A DNA stretch of 64,000 nucleotides from Helicobacter pylori Shi112 (GTDB lineage: Bacteria > Campylobacterota > Campylobacteria > Campylobacterales > Helicobacteraceae): positions 248,001 to 312,000 of the forward strand of contig NC_017741.1 of assembly GCF_000277405.1 (NCBI RefSeq), given 5' to 3'. Below, piece by piece: positions 44,689 through 55,172 of this stretch; within the stretch, counting starts at the first letter, position 1; each line of letters starts with the position of its first letter. The position numbers and the translations under genes are program-made. Below the pieces are notes generated by a model that saw only the letters and a program-made list of their open reading frames with translations, was not told the origin of the DNA and searched no databases.

Positions 44689-45756
44689 TCAATACCCCCT
44701 AAGTTTAGTGAGGTTTTCGCATGCTTGTTTCATGCCTAGCTTACAGCCCTTGTCATAAATCATTATGGCGTTTTCTTTATCTTTCATGTTGTAATACATG
44801 CCCGCTAGAGCGAAGCAACCCACTTCATCGCCCATATCGCAACCCCTTTCATAATTATCAAGGGCTTTCCTCAAGTCTTTTGGAACAGCGTCCCCTTGGG
44901 AATACATAAAGCCCATCCTAGAGCAACTCACCGCGTTCCCCATATCGCATGCTTGTTTGAAAAAATTAAAAGCCTTTTGGGGATCTTTTTTGACATACCT
45001 GCCTAACATATACATAGAGCCTAAACTCGCGCAACCACCAGAATTGTTTAATGTGCAAGCTTTTTGCAAATAATCAAACGCCACTTCAAAATCTTCATCA
45101 AGCCCTGCATCGCCATTTTCAAACAAACTCCCTAACGCGCGACAAGCCTGTCCATCATCCAATCGGCACGCTTTCAAATAATAAATCACGGCTTTATGGT
45201 TGCTTTGTTTGACTTCTAAAAAGCCTTTTTCATAAGCCACGCCCAAAACATAACACCCCTTAGCCATATCAAAATTGCAGCTTTTTTGATAGTAGGTAAC
45301 CGCTTGAGCGGCATTGCCTTTGATTTTTCGGTCATAAATAATGCCTAAATTGTAGCAACTCTCAGGGTGTTTTAAAACGCACGCCTTAGCATAAGCGTCA
45401 ATGGCCTCTTGATAATTTTGAGTCGTGCCTAACCCCTCATCATAAAGCCCCCCTAAACCAAAACACCCTTCCCTATCATCACCCTGGCATGCGCTTTGGT
45501 AATATTCTAGGGCTTTTTTATAATCTATTTTAGTGCCTTGCCCGTTTTCATAAATGATTCCTAATTGCGTGCAACCTTCACTCACCCCATCGTTGCATGC
45601 TTTTTTAAAATAAGATGTAGCTTTAGAATAATTCCCGCTTTTATAGGCCCTTTCAGCAACCCCTAAAAAGCTATTGTCTTTTTTCCCCCATAAATGGGCT
45701 TGCAAGCTCCAAAAAAATAACCCACAAACTAACATTTTTAAAATTTTGACACTCAT
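44689..45756 (-). CDS. hcpE: HcpE, secreted Sel1-repeat cysteine-rich protein
   Basis: After a signal peptide (residues 1-24) the protein is built of consecutive 36-residue Sel1-like repeats, each with a Cys pair 8 residues apart (for example CNDGVSEGCTQLG, CQGDDREGCFGLG). Such Hcp proteins are solenoids held by one disulfide per repeat. HcpE is secreted, antigenic and a known DsbK substrate; dsbK lies 3 kb away. The length of 355 residues is usual. Intact. Confidence 0.92.
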   Translation of the reverse strand: MSVKILKMLVCGLFFWSLQAHLWGKKDNSFLGVAERAYKSGNYSKATSYFKKACNDGVSEGCTQLGIIYENGQGTKIDYKKALEYYQSACQGDDREGCFGLGGLYDEGLGTTQNYQEAIDAYAKACVLKHPESCYNLGIIYDRKIKGNAAQAVTYYQKSCNFDMAKGCYVLGVAYEKGFLEVKQSNHKAVIYYLKACRLDDGQACRALGSLFENGDAGLDEDFEVAFDYLQKACTLNNSGGCASLGSMYMLGRYVKKDPQKAFNFFKQACDMGNAVSCSRMGFMYSQGDAVPKDLRKALDNYERGCDMGDEVGCFALAGMYYNMKDKENAIMIYDKGCKLGMKQACENLTKLRGY

Positions 45757-45849
45757 TCTTACCTTCTTTATAAATTCTGATTTTTAGAACCCTCTTCAAT
45801 CAAAACAAAAAATGCAACGCTCCATTTTAACATAAATCAAGCGCTTTGA

Positions 45850-46218
45850 TTAAGGCTTGAAAGGTTCCTTACGCTCTTCTTTATGCGCTAAAGAGGTGAT
45901 GTAAAGGTAAATCGCTTGGATTTCTTCTAAATTGAGATTGTATTTAGGCATCATGCCTTTGCCTAAACTTAGAGCGTCTTTAAAGGTTTTAAAATCTAAA
46001 TGGTTGATTTTAGGGGCGTAGAGGATTTTTTTTTCGCCTTTTTCATAATAAAAAGTGATTTCTTGTTTTTCACCTTTAATGCCATGGCATTTCGCGCACG
46101 CAACGCCCCTAGGGTTTTTATAAAGAGCCATCCCGTATTCCAAATCAGAAATGAAATCCGCTTCTTTAGCATTCAAGCTTAACCACAAGAACAAAACCAG
46201 CGCGATAAACAAACGCAT
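45850..46218 (-). CDS. Small c-type cytochrome
   Basis: A signal peptide (about residues 1-17) precedes a single haem-binding motif CAKCHG (Cys41, Cys44, His45). The axial Met is probably within GKGMMPKYN. At 122 residues it is a monohaem periplasmic electron carrier. The gene overlaps the hemC stop by one base, so it belongs to the hemC operon; matches HP0236 in position. Confidence 0.85.
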   Translation of the reverse strand: MRLFIALVLFLWLSLNAKEADFISDLEYGMALYKNPRGVACAKCHGIKGEKQEITFYYEKGEKKILYAPKINHLDFKTFKDALSLGKGMMPKYNLNLEEIQAIYLYITSLAHKEERKEPFKP

Positions 46219-47138
46219 TAAAACAACTGCGCCTTTTCTAAAATCTCTTTAGCCCCGCTTTGCAAAAACGCTTCTAAAAGCTCTTGAACCAGATCAAGCG
46301 CTTTAGTTTTATCCCCTTGCTTTTCTTTAGCGATGACTTCTTTCCCGTTAGGCAAGCCTAAAACCGCCCGGATTTTAACCCTATCACCCATTAAACTCGC
46401 ATGCACGCCAATAGGGATCTGACACCCTCCATTAAGCCCCTTGATAAACTCCCTTTCCAAATGGCAGCAAAACGCGCTTTCTTCATCATTGAGTTTTTGA
46501 AGCGTGGCAAAATGCTTGTGGCTTTTGAGCATTTCTACCCCTAAAGCCCCTTGACCCATGCTGGGAATCATTTCTTCCACGCTAAAAGCCTTGCGGTATT
46601 TCGCTCCTTGAATTTCTAGGCGGCACAACCCGGCTTCAGCTAAAATGATAGCGTCAAATTCTCCGCATTCAAGCTTTTTCAAACGGGTTTGGACATTCCC
46701 TCTCAAGCTTTCTGTGTCCAAATCCTGGCGCTTCAGTTTGAGTTGCATGGAGCGCCTTAAGGAAGTCGTGCCAACCTTTGCCCCTTTAGGCAAGCTCATC
46801 AAATCAGGGAATTTCACGCTTAAAAAAGTGTCCCTCACATCAGCCCTTTTAGTGATGCATGCCAAGTCTAACCCCTTTTCAAACACGACCGGCACATCTT
46901 TTAAAGAATGCACCGCCAAATCAATTTCGCCTTTTAAAAGCAATTCTTCTAATTCCTTAGTGAATAGCCCCTTACCGCCAATCTTATTTAAAGGGGTGTC
47001 TAAGATCTTATCGCCCTTAGTCTTAACGATTTGAATCTCGCTTTCTATAGAGCATTCTTTTTTCAGGCGTTCTTTAATGTGATTCGCTTGCCATAAGGCT
47101 AATTCGCTCCCCCTAGAGCCAATCACTAAATTTCCCAC
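46218..47138 (-). CDS. hemC: Porphobilinogen deaminase
   Basis: HemC polymerises four porphobilinogens into hydroxymethylbilane in haem synthesis. Diagnostic blocks are IGSRGSELALWQA, KDVPVVFEKG, TSLRRSMQLK, and NGGCQIPIG, whose Cys carries the dipyrromethane cofactor. The length (306) is standard. It is in a minus-strand cluster with proS and hemA, 10 bases after proS. Confidence 0.95.
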   Translation of the reverse strand: MGNLVIGSRGSELALWQANHIKERLKKECSIESEIQIVKTKGDKILDTPLNKIGGKGLFTKELEELLLKGEIDLAVHSLKDVPVVFEKGLDLACITKRADVRDTFLSVKFPDLMSLPKGAKVGTTSLRRSMQLKLKRQDLDTESLRGNVQTRLKKLECGEFDAIILAEAGLCRLEIQGAKYRKAFSVEEMIPSMGQGALGVEMLKSHKHFATLQKLNDEESAFCCHLEREFIKGLNGGCQIPIGVHASLMGDRVKIRAVLGLPNGKEVIAKEKQGDKTKALDLVQELLEAFLQSGAKEILEKAQLF

Positions 47139-47148
47139 TCTTTCCCCC

Positions 47149-48882
47149 TTATTCGCTTTTTAACATTTCTAAAATTTTTTCTTCTAATTCTGTGTCTTTA
47201 AGCGTTCGTTTTTCTAAATTAGCGCGTTTGATGCATTCAAATTCTTTACTCTCTAAAGTTTGCTTCCCAACAATGAGCGCTAGTCGTTCCCCAATCAATT
47301 CAAAATCCCTCATCTTCGCCCCAAAACGCGCGTCTCTATCGTCTAACAGCGCATCAACGCCCTTTTGACGCAGCCTTTCATACACTTCAAAAGCGAGTTT
47401 TTTTTGCGCTTCATCTTTCCAATTAGAAACCACGATCACCACATCAAAAGGAGCGGTATTTTTCGTCCATACACAGCCTAGATCATCGCTTTTTTGCTCT
47501 AAAATCGCGCTGAGCAATCGGCTAATGCCTATCCCATAGCACCCCATTTCAAAAAATCGCTCCTTACCATTTTTATCCAAGAAACTAGCCTTCAAGCTTT
47601 TAGCATAGCCTTGCCCGAGTTTGAAAATATGCCCCACTTCCAAACTCTTATGGTATTTCAATTCTCCTTGACAATCAGGGCAATGATCGCTCTCTTTAAC
47701 CTGGACAATATCCGCATAAACAAGATTTTCAAACCCTTTTAAATCCACGCCCACCGCATGAAAATCCTTTTCATTAGCCCCAACGATCAAACAATCGCCC
47801 TCTTTTAAATCTTCATCAAAGATAATGTAAGAAACATGCTTTTTCAAGCCATAAGGCCCTATAAAACCCGCTATTAACCCTGCGTTGTTTAAATCTTCTT
47901 TACTGGCCTCTCTTAACTCTAAAGCGTTCGCTCCTAAAAGATTCAAGGCGTTTAGGGCTTTAACTTCCTCTAAATTGTCATCGCCCCTGACAAAAAAGCA
48001 CGCTAGGGTTTCTTTATCTTTATGGATCACTTTTCTAACAAGCGCTTTTAAAACAAAATAAGGCTCTGTTTTAAAAAACTCCGCCACGCTTTGCGCGCTG
48101 GTGGTATTAGGGGTAGGGAATTTCGCTAATTGCGCTTTTGGGACATTTAAAGGCTCAGGCCTTTTAGAGCGTTTAGCGATTTCAATGTTGGCGGCATAAT
48201 CGCAATTTTTACACACCACGATCGTGTCTTCCCCGCATTCGGTTAAAACGACAAATTCCCTGCTCTTACTCCCTCCAATCGCCCCGCTATCCGCTTCCAC
48301 AATGCGAAAATCCAAACCCAAATCGCTTAAAATCTCTTTATAAGCGCTTTGCGTGTTTAAAAATTCCTTATCCAAGCTCTCAGCGTCTTCATGAAAGCTA
48401 TAACCATCTTTCATGATAAATTCCCTCGCTCTCACTAACCCGAATCGTGGGCGGATTTCATCACGGAATTTCGTGTGGATTTGATAGAGATGGACGGGTA
48501 ATTGCTTGTAGCTTTTAATGAAATTAGCAGCAATTTCGGTGATATTTTCTTCTAAAGTGGGGCTTAAAACAAAATCATTGTCTTTTCGGTCTTTAAAAAC
48601 CAATAATTCCTTGCCGTATTTATCCAAACGGCCTGATTTTTCCCACAAACTCGCTAAAACGACAAAACTCATTAAAATATTTTGCGCCCCATGCTCTTGC
48701 ATGCGTTTGTGCGTGATGTTTTCTATCTTGTCTAGCACTTTTTTAGCTAAAGGCAAAAAATTATAAATCCCGCTGCCTACTTGATAAATGTATCCTGCTT
48801 GAGCTAAGTGTTTATGGCTTTTTAACACGGCATCTTTAGGGGGTTCTTTAAGAGTGGGGGCAAAGAGTTTTGAAAATAGCAT
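47149..48882 (-). CDS. proS: Prolyl-tRNA synthetase
   Basis: Bacterial-type class II synthetase with motif blocks [41 protein letters not shown] (motif 2; cited in part) and [11 protein letters not shown] (motif 3), an editing insertion between motifs 2 and 3, and a C-terminal anticodon-binding domain. The 577-residue length is normal for this type. It follows hemA after 3 bases, on the minus strand. Confidence 0.95.
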   Translation of the reverse strand: MLFSKLFAPTLKEPPKDAVLKSHKHLAQAGYIYQVGSGIYNFLPLAKKVLDKIENITHKRMQEHGAQNILMSFVVLASLWEKSGRLDKYGKELLVFKDRKDNDFVLSPTLEENITEIAANFIKSYKQLPVHLYQIHTKFRDEIRPRFGLVRAREFIMKDGYSFHEDAESLDKEFLNTQSAYKEILSDLGLDFRIVEADSGAIGGSKSREFVVLTECGEDTIVVCKNCDYAANIEIAKRSKRPEPLNVPKAQLAKFPTPNTTSAQSVAEFFKTEPYFVLKALVRKVIHKDKETLACFFVRGDDNLEEVKALNALNLLGANALELREASKEDLNNAGLIAGFIGPYGLKKHVSYIIFDEDLKEGDCLIVGANEKDFHAVGVDLKGFENLVYADIVQVKESDHCPDCQGELKYHKSLEVGHIFKLGQGYAKSLKASFLDKNGKERFFEMGCYGIGISRLLSAILEQKSDDLGCVWTKNTAPFDVVIVVSNWKDEAQKKLAFEVYERLRQKGVDALLDDRDARFGAKMRDFELIGERLALIVGKQTLESKEFECIKRANLEKRTLKDTELEEKILEMLKSE

Positions 48883-48885
48883 GCA

Positions 48886-50235
48886 TTATTCCTCGTAATA
48901 TTCGCATTTATAGAGATTTAAATTCTGGGCATGATTGGCGCTAGATTTGTCTAAATTAAACAAGTTTTTAATCGCGCCCACAAGCACATCGGATTCTTCT
49001 TTTTGAGCGTTCTTTTTTAAGGCGATGGTAGGGTGGTGTAAAAAAGTATTGAAAGCGTTGTGCAAGATTTTTTCAATATTGCTTTCGTATTCTTTAGGCA
49101 CATAGCGTTTTTTAAGCGCTTTTTGCAATTCCTTCTGGGCTGAAATCCTAGCTAACTCCCTTAAATCCTTAATCAAAGGCTCTACTTCTAAGCTTTGGAT
49201 CCATTGGTAAAACTCCATAGTGGCAAGCCCTACAATCTCATAAGCTTTCGTTCTGCTCTCTTGCCGGTTTTCCACATTTTCTCTAACCATAGGCTCTAAA
49301 TCATCCACGCTGTATAAGAAAATATTATCCAATACCGGCTTTTCAATATTCCGTGGCACGGCTAAATCAAACCAAAAACGCCTGAAAATCGTTTCTTTTA
49401 ACATGTCATTTTGCACGATAAAATGCGGCGAAGAAGTGGCGCAAAAAAGCAGTTGGTATTCATTGATATAAGCGTTTAAATTTTCTATATTTTGAAAGCT
49501 CACTTTTTTAGGCTCTTCTAATTCTTTGATGAAATCTTCAAATTTAGCCTCATTACGCCCCAAGATAAGCGCTTCAAATTGCTTGTTTAAAAGGTGCTTG
49601 ATGACTAATTGAGCCATCTCGCCAAGCCCTATCACAAGGGCTTTTTTATCCTTAATCCTTTCTTTTTCAAAAATATTAAGCGCTTCTTTGACCGCCACTG
49701 AAGAGATGGAGACTCCTTGTTTGGAAATGCCGGTTAAATTGCGCACTTTAGCGGCGCATTTGAAAGCAAAATGGAGCAATCGGGTTAAATCTTTGGAGCA
49801 AAATTTCTCTTCAAAAGCGAATTTATAGGCGTTTTTCATCTGCCCTGTGATTTGAGTTTCCCCCACTACTAGGCTATCCAAACTGCTGCACACGCTAAAG
49901 ACATGATGGACTGCGCTTTCATCAACGCTCATTAAAACGCATTTTTCTAAATCAGACACGCTCATTTTTTTATTTTGAGCCAAAATTTTTAATAACGCGC
50001 TTTTTTGTTCATTAGCATGAGCGCCATGCTTTAGGCTCGCATAGATTTCAAAGCGATTGCATGTGGATAACACCATGCACTCTTTGATGTTAGGGCAATG
50101 GTTTTTAATGGTTTGTAAAAATTCTTTAAGCGTTGCGCTCGAATTGATAGCGAGTTTTTCTCGCATTTCTAAGCCCATGCTTTTATGCGTAAAGGCTAGG
50201 GTGAAATATTTTGACAAATGAGTTTCTAACTCCAT
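48886..50235 (-). CDS. hemA: Glutamyl-tRNA reductase
   Basis: HemA makes glutamate-1-semialdehyde from Glu-tRNA, the first step of tetrapyrrole synthesis. The catalytic Cys is C59 in VLSTCNRFEIY; VGETQITGQMKNAY and the NADPH site (KALVIGLGEMAQLVIKHLL) follow. At 449 residues it is complete. The start overlaps the end of ispB, so the genes are co-transcribed. Confidence 0.95.
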   Translation of the reverse strand: MELETHLSKYFTLAFTHKSMGLEMREKLAINSSATLKEFLQTIKNHCPNIKECMVLSTCNRFEIYASLKHGAHANEQKSALLKILAQNKKMSVSDLEKCVLMSVDESAVHHVFSVCSSLDSLVVGETQITGQMKNAYKFAFEEKFCSKDLTRLLHFAFKCAAKVRNLTGISKQGVSISSVAVKEALNIFEKERIKDKKALVIGLGEMAQLVIKHLLNKQFEALILGRNEAKFEDFIKELEEPKKVSFQNIENLNAYINEYQLLFCATSSPHFIVQNDMLKETIFRRFWFDLAVPRNIEKPVLDNIFLYSVDDLEPMVRENVENRQESRTKAYEIVGLATMEFYQWIQSLEVEPLIKDLRELARISAQKELQKALKKRYVPKEYESNIEKILHNAFNTFLHHPTIALKKNAQKEESDVLVGAIKNLFNLDKSSANHAQNLNLYKCEYYEE

Positions 50236-51158
50236 TAAAAAGTCCTATAAATGACATCTTGCGCTAGTTTTTCTAAAATCAAATTGTTTTCCTTTTTAAT
50301 GGCTTCAAGGGCCTTTTTAGAATAAACTTGAGCGGTTTTAAGGGTTTCTTCTATGATACCATATTGCTTGAATTTTTCCTTAGTCCATTCTATGATTTCA
50401 TGACTATCTTGTTTAAAATAAGAAATTAAAAGCCCTTGTTCATGCGGATTTAATTTTTCATATAAAAGCAAGTAGGGTAAAGTGGTCTTGCCCTCTTTAA
50501 AATCGCTAAAATTGGGCTTACCTAAAGTTTTGGCGTCTTGAGTGATGTCTAATAAATCATCAATGATTTGAAACGCCATGCCAAAATTTAATCCAAAATC
50601 CGCATATATTTTTGCGTCTTTATTTAAAAGAATCGCCATGCTCTTTAGACTCGCTTCTATGAAATGAGCGGTCTTGTCTTCTAAAATACGCCAGTATTTT
50701 TGTTTGTCGCTATTGAAACATTCCCCCACAAACACATCTTCAATCTCGCCCCTAGAGAGCCTTAAAACCGCATTAGAGAGAGTTTGAGCGATGGATTCAC
50801 CCATTTTAGAGAGTTCAAAAAAGGCTTTAGAATAAAACACATCTCCAAGCATCACGGCGTTAAAATTACCAAAAAGAGCGTTAATGCTGGGGAGCTTTCG
50901 GCGCATGGTCGCCTTGTCAATCACATCATCATGCAATAAAGAAGCGGTCTGTATCATTTCTACAATCGCGCACAAATTGAATGCTTTATCCAATAAAATA
51001 GCGTCTGTTTTTCCATTTAATAAAGCGAGCATGAGTTTGGAGCGCAGCATTTTTGAAGGGCCAATCTTAGAAAACAATTCATCTATAAAGGCGCTTTCTA
51101 TTTCTTTGATCCAAGAAGCGATCTTGTTTTGAATGGCTTTGAGTTGTTTTTCTTGCAT
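50235..51158 (-). CDS. ispB: Polyprenyl diphosphate synthase
   Basis: A trans-prenyltransferase that extends isoprenoid diphosphates for quinone side chains. The two aspartate-rich motifs are present in adjusted form: LLHDDVIDKATMRRKLPS (first) and FQIIDDLLDITQD (second). The length of 307 residues fits the octaprenyl/heptaprenyl group. It overlaps hemA and follows the small HP0241-type gene by 9 bases. Confidence 0.92.
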   Translation of the reverse strand: MQEKQLKAIQNKIASWIKEIESAFIDELFSKIGPSKMLRSKLMLALLNGKTDAILLDKAFNLCAIVEMIQTASLLHDDVIDKATMRRKLPSINALFGNFNAVMLGDVFYSKAFFELSKMGESIAQTLSNAVLRLSRGEIEDVFVGECFNSDKQKYWRILEDKTAHFIEASLKSMAILLNKDAKIYADFGLNFGMAFQIIDDLLDITQDAKTLGKPNFSDFKEGKTTLPYLLLYEKLNPHEQGLLISYFKQDSHEIIEWTKEKFKQYGIIEETLKTAQVYSKKALEAIKKENNLILEKLAQDVIYRTF

Positions 51159-51167
51159 GCAAATTCC

Positions 51168-51563
51168 TTAAGGCTCTTTAGGAGAAAAAACAAGGGGCAT
51201 AAGGGCTAAAAGCCTTAAAGCGGCTTTATCTTCTTTAAAGTCTTTAAACACAAGCGACAGAACGCTGTTAGAAGAAAATTTTTCTTCAAAAACTTTGAGG
51301 TTATAGGTGTTTCTCGCATGATCGGTGTATAAAATAAACTGGTAAGGGAAATGGTTAAAACGCATGTTGATGACTAAACCTTTATTTGCATATAGCGTCC
51401 AATAGAGCGTGATTTCTTTGGTTTGTTCGTTTGAAGTGTCTTTGATGATCGCTTTAAACACTTCATCTTTTTTTAATTCTAGCGTTTTATCTATCCCATA
51501 ATCAAGCCCAAACGCCTTTAAAAAAAAGAGAAACATCAAGCCATAGCGGATAAGCTCATTCAT
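51168..51563 (-). CDS. Small secreted hypothetical protein (HP0241 type)
   Basis: A 131-residue protein with an N-terminal hydrophobic segment (IRYGLMFLFFLKAFG) that may be a signal peptide, then a compact beta-rich domain (ITLYWTLYANKGLVINMRFN, FPYQFILYTDHARNTYNLKV). It overlaps the upstream DUF2018 gene by 8 bases and is in the hemA/ispB operon. Function unknown. Confidence 0.75.
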   Translation of the reverse strand: MNELIRYGLMFLFFLKAFGLDYGIDKTLELKKDEVFKAIIKDTSNEQTKEITLYWTLYANKGLVINMRFNHFPYQFILYTDHARNTYNLKVFEEKFSSNSVLSLVFKDFKEDKAALRLLALMPLVFSPKEP

Positions 51564-51840
51564 TCCCGCTAAGAATATTCGCCATGGATTGGATCACAAT
51601 GTCTGTTTTTTTGCTCTCTATTTTTTGTTGCAACTCTTCATCAATTCTTAAAGCTTTAGCGAAAGATTCAAACTTTTCTTCTAAGTCTTCTTTTTCTATA
51701 AAAGTTTCCAAGAGAGCCAGAAGCTCTAAAAGCCTTTCTAGCTCTTTTTTAGAAAGCTTTCTACTCGCATGAAAAATAATGTCATTCCACTTGTCTAAGG
51801 GGTTTCCCTCAAAAATTTCAAGTTCGCTGTAATCTCTCAT
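51556..51840 (-). CDS. DUF2018 protein (HP0242 type, knotted dimer family)
   Basis: The ATG at 51840 starts the conserved 94-residue form MRDYSELEIFEGNPLDKWND; the longer frame to 51888 would add 16 unconserved residues and overlap napA. The sequence is helical throughout. The H. pylori protein of this family is known to form an intertwined, knotted homodimer; its role is unknown. Confidence 0.85.
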   Translation of the reverse strand: MRDYSELEIFEGNPLDKWNDIIFHASRKLSKKELERLLELLALLETFIEKEDLEEKFESFAKALRIDEELQQKIESKKTDIVIQSMANILSGNE

Positions 51841-51860
51841 GCTGGCTTCTTTTTGGGAGC

Positions 51861-52295
51861 TTAAGCCAAATGGGCTTGCAGCATCCAAATGGATTTTTGC
51901 AACTTGGCCAATTGATCGTCCGCATAAGTTACGGTGACTTTATCGCCTTCTTTTTCAGCGGTGTTAGAGAGCTCTTTAAATTCTTTTTCTAGGTGTTTGT
52001 AGTCCTCTAGAATTTCTTTAAAGATGTCTTTAGAGTGGAAGCTTGTTTTAGTTTCTTCTTTAACACGAGTGAGTTTGATCGCTTCGGATAAAGTGACTAG
52101 GGGGTGGTGTCCTAATTGAACAATCCTTTCAGCGAGATCATCAAACATGTCCGCAAACTCTTCATAAATTTCTTCGGTGGCTTTATGCACATTAAAAAAA
52201 TCGGTGCCTTTCACATTCCAATGGAAGTTATGCACTTTCATAAACAACACGATCGCATCCGCTTGCAAATGTTTTAAAATTTCAAATGTTTTCAT
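51861..52295 (-). CDS. napA: Neutrophil-activating protein NapA (Dps-like mini-ferritin)
   Basis: NapA forms a hollow dodecamer that oxidises and stores iron, protects DNA and activates neutrophils. The ferroxidase residues His25, His37, Asp52 and Glu56 are in place ([27 protein letters not shown]). The 144-residue form starts at 52295; a Met one codon earlier is an alternative. The upstream 200 bp is AT-rich and holds its own promoter region. Intact. Confidence 0.95.
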
Positions 52296-52499
52296 CAAAA
52301 ATCCTTTTTTAAAATTGTTTTAGGCTTTTATTTTCATAAAAACCTTGATCGCTATCCTACACCAAAAGAGTTAATGAAAAATTTTTTTGATCTTATTTTT
52401 GTCAAATATTGATAAACCCTATTCAATTTAATATTATTTAATCTTTTTAAAATTTTGTTTTATAGTAAAACTCATTTTTAAGGGGAATAGTTATCCAAA

Positions 52500-53645
52500 T
52501 CAAGAAGCGTTAAGAATCTTAATTTCAAAGGTTTTTTCTTGATTTTCTAATAGCGCAATGCTCCCTTCATGGGCTTTAACCACTTGTAAAGACAGGGCTA
52601 ACCCTAAGCCATTACCCTTTAATTTAGTGGTTTCAAAAGGTTCAAACAAAGCGCTTTTGTTTTCCACTTCCTTGCCATTATCAATAATAGTGAAGACAAT
52701 AAATTCGTTTTGAATGAACGCTTCAATCTTCACTTGACCCTGCTCGCTCTCTTCTAAGGCTTCAATCGCATCAATAGCGTTATACAAGAAATTTTGCAGC
52801 ACAATCCCCATCAAATCAAAGTCAAAAAACCCTTCTTCATCGCTAAAATTAAAAAGAAAATCAATGTCTTTAGAGTAAGTGTAGCAATTTAGGGCTTCTT
52901 TGAGATCGCTCTCTAGCGTTTTTAAACTTTGCTTGGTGCGGTTGGCTTGAATGCCTTTAGAAAAAAGCAAGGTGGCTTTAATGATTCTTTCCACGCGCCA
53001 TAAAGCTTTTTGCAATTCTACAACAATGGGCTTAGTCTTTTCATTTGCATGCTTTAATAACACCGAAGCTAAAAGAGAGATAGAGCCTACAGGGTTTCTG
53101 ATCTCATGGGCTAAATGCGCTGAGATTTTCCCCATAGAAGCGAGCCGTTCTTGGCGTTTTTGAGCGCTAATATCGGTTGCGGTGATGATTTGCTTGCCTT
53201 GAATGCTGTTTTGCTGGACCAAATAGCTTTTATTTTCATGTTCAATTTCAGTGTTAAAATTTTCTAATTTAGCCTTATTGAACACCTCATGGCTTTGATT
53301 GGCTAAAGAATTTTTATAAAAAAAGCTCCCGTTTTCATTCACCACCCAAATGGCTTGCGGTAAAATCTCTATGACCCATTCATAAAGGGCTTTATAATCC
53401 TTAAATTCCTTTTCTACCTTGTAGCTTTGTAAAATAAATTGGTTTAAAAGCCCTAGCAATTCTTGCATGTCTTTTTTGTTGGAAAAATTTTCTAATAAAT
53501 CTTCGCTCTCTTTGGGTTTAAAGTTTTCTAATGAAATCACATTATCCTCTTTTTTTAACAACCCCTTGAAAGAAGAAGCCTTATAAGAGTGTTTCAAATG
53601 GGAACGCTTCAAATAAGGGCGTTTTAAGCGCTTGGATTTTTTCAT
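52500..53645 (-). CDS. flgS: FlgS, flagellar sensor histidine kinase
   Basis: FlgS phosphorylates FlgR to switch on sigma-54-dependent flagellar genes. The kinase has a basic N-terminus, a PAS-like middle ([20 protein letters not shown]), the H box [12 protein letters not shown] with phospho-acceptor His180, and ATP-binding blocks [20 protein letters not shown] and [11 protein letters not shown]. No membrane segment, so it is cytoplasmic. It overlaps the next upstream gene (flgJ-like) by four bases. Confidence 0.92.
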   Translation of the reverse strand: MKKSKRLKRPYLKRSHLKHSYKASSFKGLLKKEDNVISLENFKPKESEDLLENFSNKKDMQELLGLLNQFILQSYKVEKEFKDYKALYEWVIEILPQAIWVVNENGSFFYKNSLANQSHEVFNKAKLENFNTEIEHENKSYLVQQNSIQGKQIITATDISAQKRQERLASMGKISAHLAHEIRNPVGSISLLASVLLKHANEKTKPIVVELQKALWRVERIIKATLLFSKGIQANRTKQSLKTLESDLKEALNCYTYSKDIDFLFNFSDEEGFFDFDLMGIVLQNFLYNAIDAIEALEESEQGQVKIEAFIQNEFIVFTIIDNGKEVENKSALFEPFETTKLKGNGLGLALSLQVVKAHEGSIALLENQEKTFEIKILNAS

Positions 53646-53959
53646 GATTTTTGTTTTTCTTGCTCTTTTAAGAAATTAAACAGCATTTCGCTATAGCCAA
53701 AATTCCCGCTCAATTCTTTAGAAAGGGTGTCCTTATACATGGAAGTGTAAATCTCATCGCCTGGGGCTTTAGGATACAAAGGGTTATCCATTTTCATAGC
53801 GCTATCTAGCATGAATTTTAAAAGCAACGCTTCAAAAGAATCGGTTTGTTCTTTGAGGAGCTTGTCGTTTTTATTTTGAGCTAACGCTTTTAATTTCTCT
53901 TCGCTCGCTAATTTAGAAACATTGTATTGCTCTAACATGGCTTTATTGTTGTTTATCAT
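53642..53959 (-). CDS. FlgJ-like flagellar rod-binding protein
   Basis: A 105-residue protein with the rod-binding signature near the middle ([20 protein letters not shown], then [20 protein letters not shown]). It corresponds to the N-terminal domain of FlgJ without the muramidase part. It overlaps both flgI (upstream) and flgS (downstream) by four bases, which suggests translational coupling within a flagellar operon. Confidence 0.82.
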   Translation of the reverse strand: MINNNKAMLEQYNVSKLASEEKLKALAQNKNDKLLKEQTDSFEALLLKFMLDSAMKMDNPLYPKAPGDEIYTSMYKDTLSKELSGNFGYSEMLFNFLKEQEKQKS

Positions 53960-54984
53960 AGTATCTCCATTTCAGCGCTAATCGCACCGCTTTTTTTTAG
54001 GGCTTGCAAGATTGAAACCATCCCCTTAGCGCTCACGCCAATTTTTTGTAAGGCTTTCACCACCCCGGCAATGGTGATGTTTTTCCCATTAGAACTCAGC
54101 GTGTTATGAGCGGTGTCTAAGGACATGTTATTGTCTAAATCCTGCGCGTTTTTAGAATTGTCTAAGGGCTCTTTAGTGATTTTAAGCGTGATGTCTTGGC
54201 TTGTAACCACTATAGGATGCACCATTATATCCACTCCTGAAACGATCGTGCCTGATTTTTCATCCACAATGATCTTATTTTTTGCGCTGTAATTAATAGG
54301 GATTTCTTGCACTAAGGCTAAAAACTCCACCATAGAAAAACGCTCTGGGCGAGTGATTTGAATGGTTTTTGGATCTAATGCTATCGCTACTTTATTACCA
54401 AATACCTTATTTAAAGTGTTTTGCACTTGGATAGCGTTTTTAAAATTGGGGTTTTTTAGGCTTAAAACCATGGCGTTTTTATGGAACAAATCATACGAAA
54501 CTTCCCTTTCAATAGTCGCCCCATTGATGATATTGGCTGAGAGCAAGTTATTAGAATTACCCGAAGTGATAGCCCCTTGAGCGAGGGCGTAAATATTCCC
54601 ATCTACCGCATTTAAAGGGGTCATCACCAAAGTCCCTCCTTGAATGGATTTTGCATCCCCAATAGAAGAAATTTGAATATCAATTTTATCGCCCTGTCTT
54701 GCAAAGGGGGGCAAGGAGGCTGTAATCATCACTGCAGCGACATTTTTAGATTTAATATCATCTGCAGAGATTTTGACATTCACGCTCTCTAGCATGTTAG
54801 AAATGGATTGCATGGTGAATTTTGAGCCGGATTTATCCCCTGTGCCATTTAGGCCAATCACAAGCCCATAACCAATCAGCTGGTTATCCCTTACGCCCAC
54901 CACGCTCGCTATATCGCCTATTTTTTCGGCCAAAAGCTTGTGAAAGGCTAATACAAAAATAAGCCATAAAAACACCCGTTTCAA
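53956..54984 (-). CDS. flgI: Flagellar P-ring protein FlgI
   Basis: FlgI forms the periplasmic P ring around the flagellar rod. A signal peptide (residues 1-19, ending LLA) is followed by conserved blocks [36 protein letters not shown] and [17 protein letters not shown]. The 342-residue length is typical. First gene of the flgI-flgJ-flgS operon; the promoter must lie in the 170 bp shared with rhpA. Confidence 0.94.
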   Translation of the reverse strand: MKRVFLWLIFVLAFHKLLAEKIGDIASVVGVRDNQLIGYGLVIGLNGTGDKSGSKFTMQSISNMLESVNVKISADDIKSKNVAAVMITASLPPFARQGDKIDIQISSIGDAKSIQGGTLVMTPLNAVDGNIYALAQGAITSGNSNNLLSANIINGATIEREVSYDLFHKNAMVLSLKNPNFKNAIQVQNTLNKVFGNKVAIALDPKTIQITRPERFSMVEFLALVQEIPINYSAKNKIIVDEKSGTIVSGVDIMVHPIVVTSQDITLKITKEPLDNSKNAQDLDNNMSLDTAHNTLSSNGKNITIAGVVKALQKIGVSAKGMVSILQALKKSGAISAEMEIL

Positions 54985-55172
54985 TCAAACCCTTTCTTAT
55001 TCCCTAAATTCTAATTATTTTAGCATAAGCCTTTTATAAAAACTTTAAACCTAATTGAGCGCATTTTTATGCTATACTCAAAAATCTTATAAACTTTAAA
55101 TCAAAGATTTTAATTTTAGCCTTTTATTAGCTTTTTATAAAGTTTCAAATTAAATTGAGGTATGAATCTCCC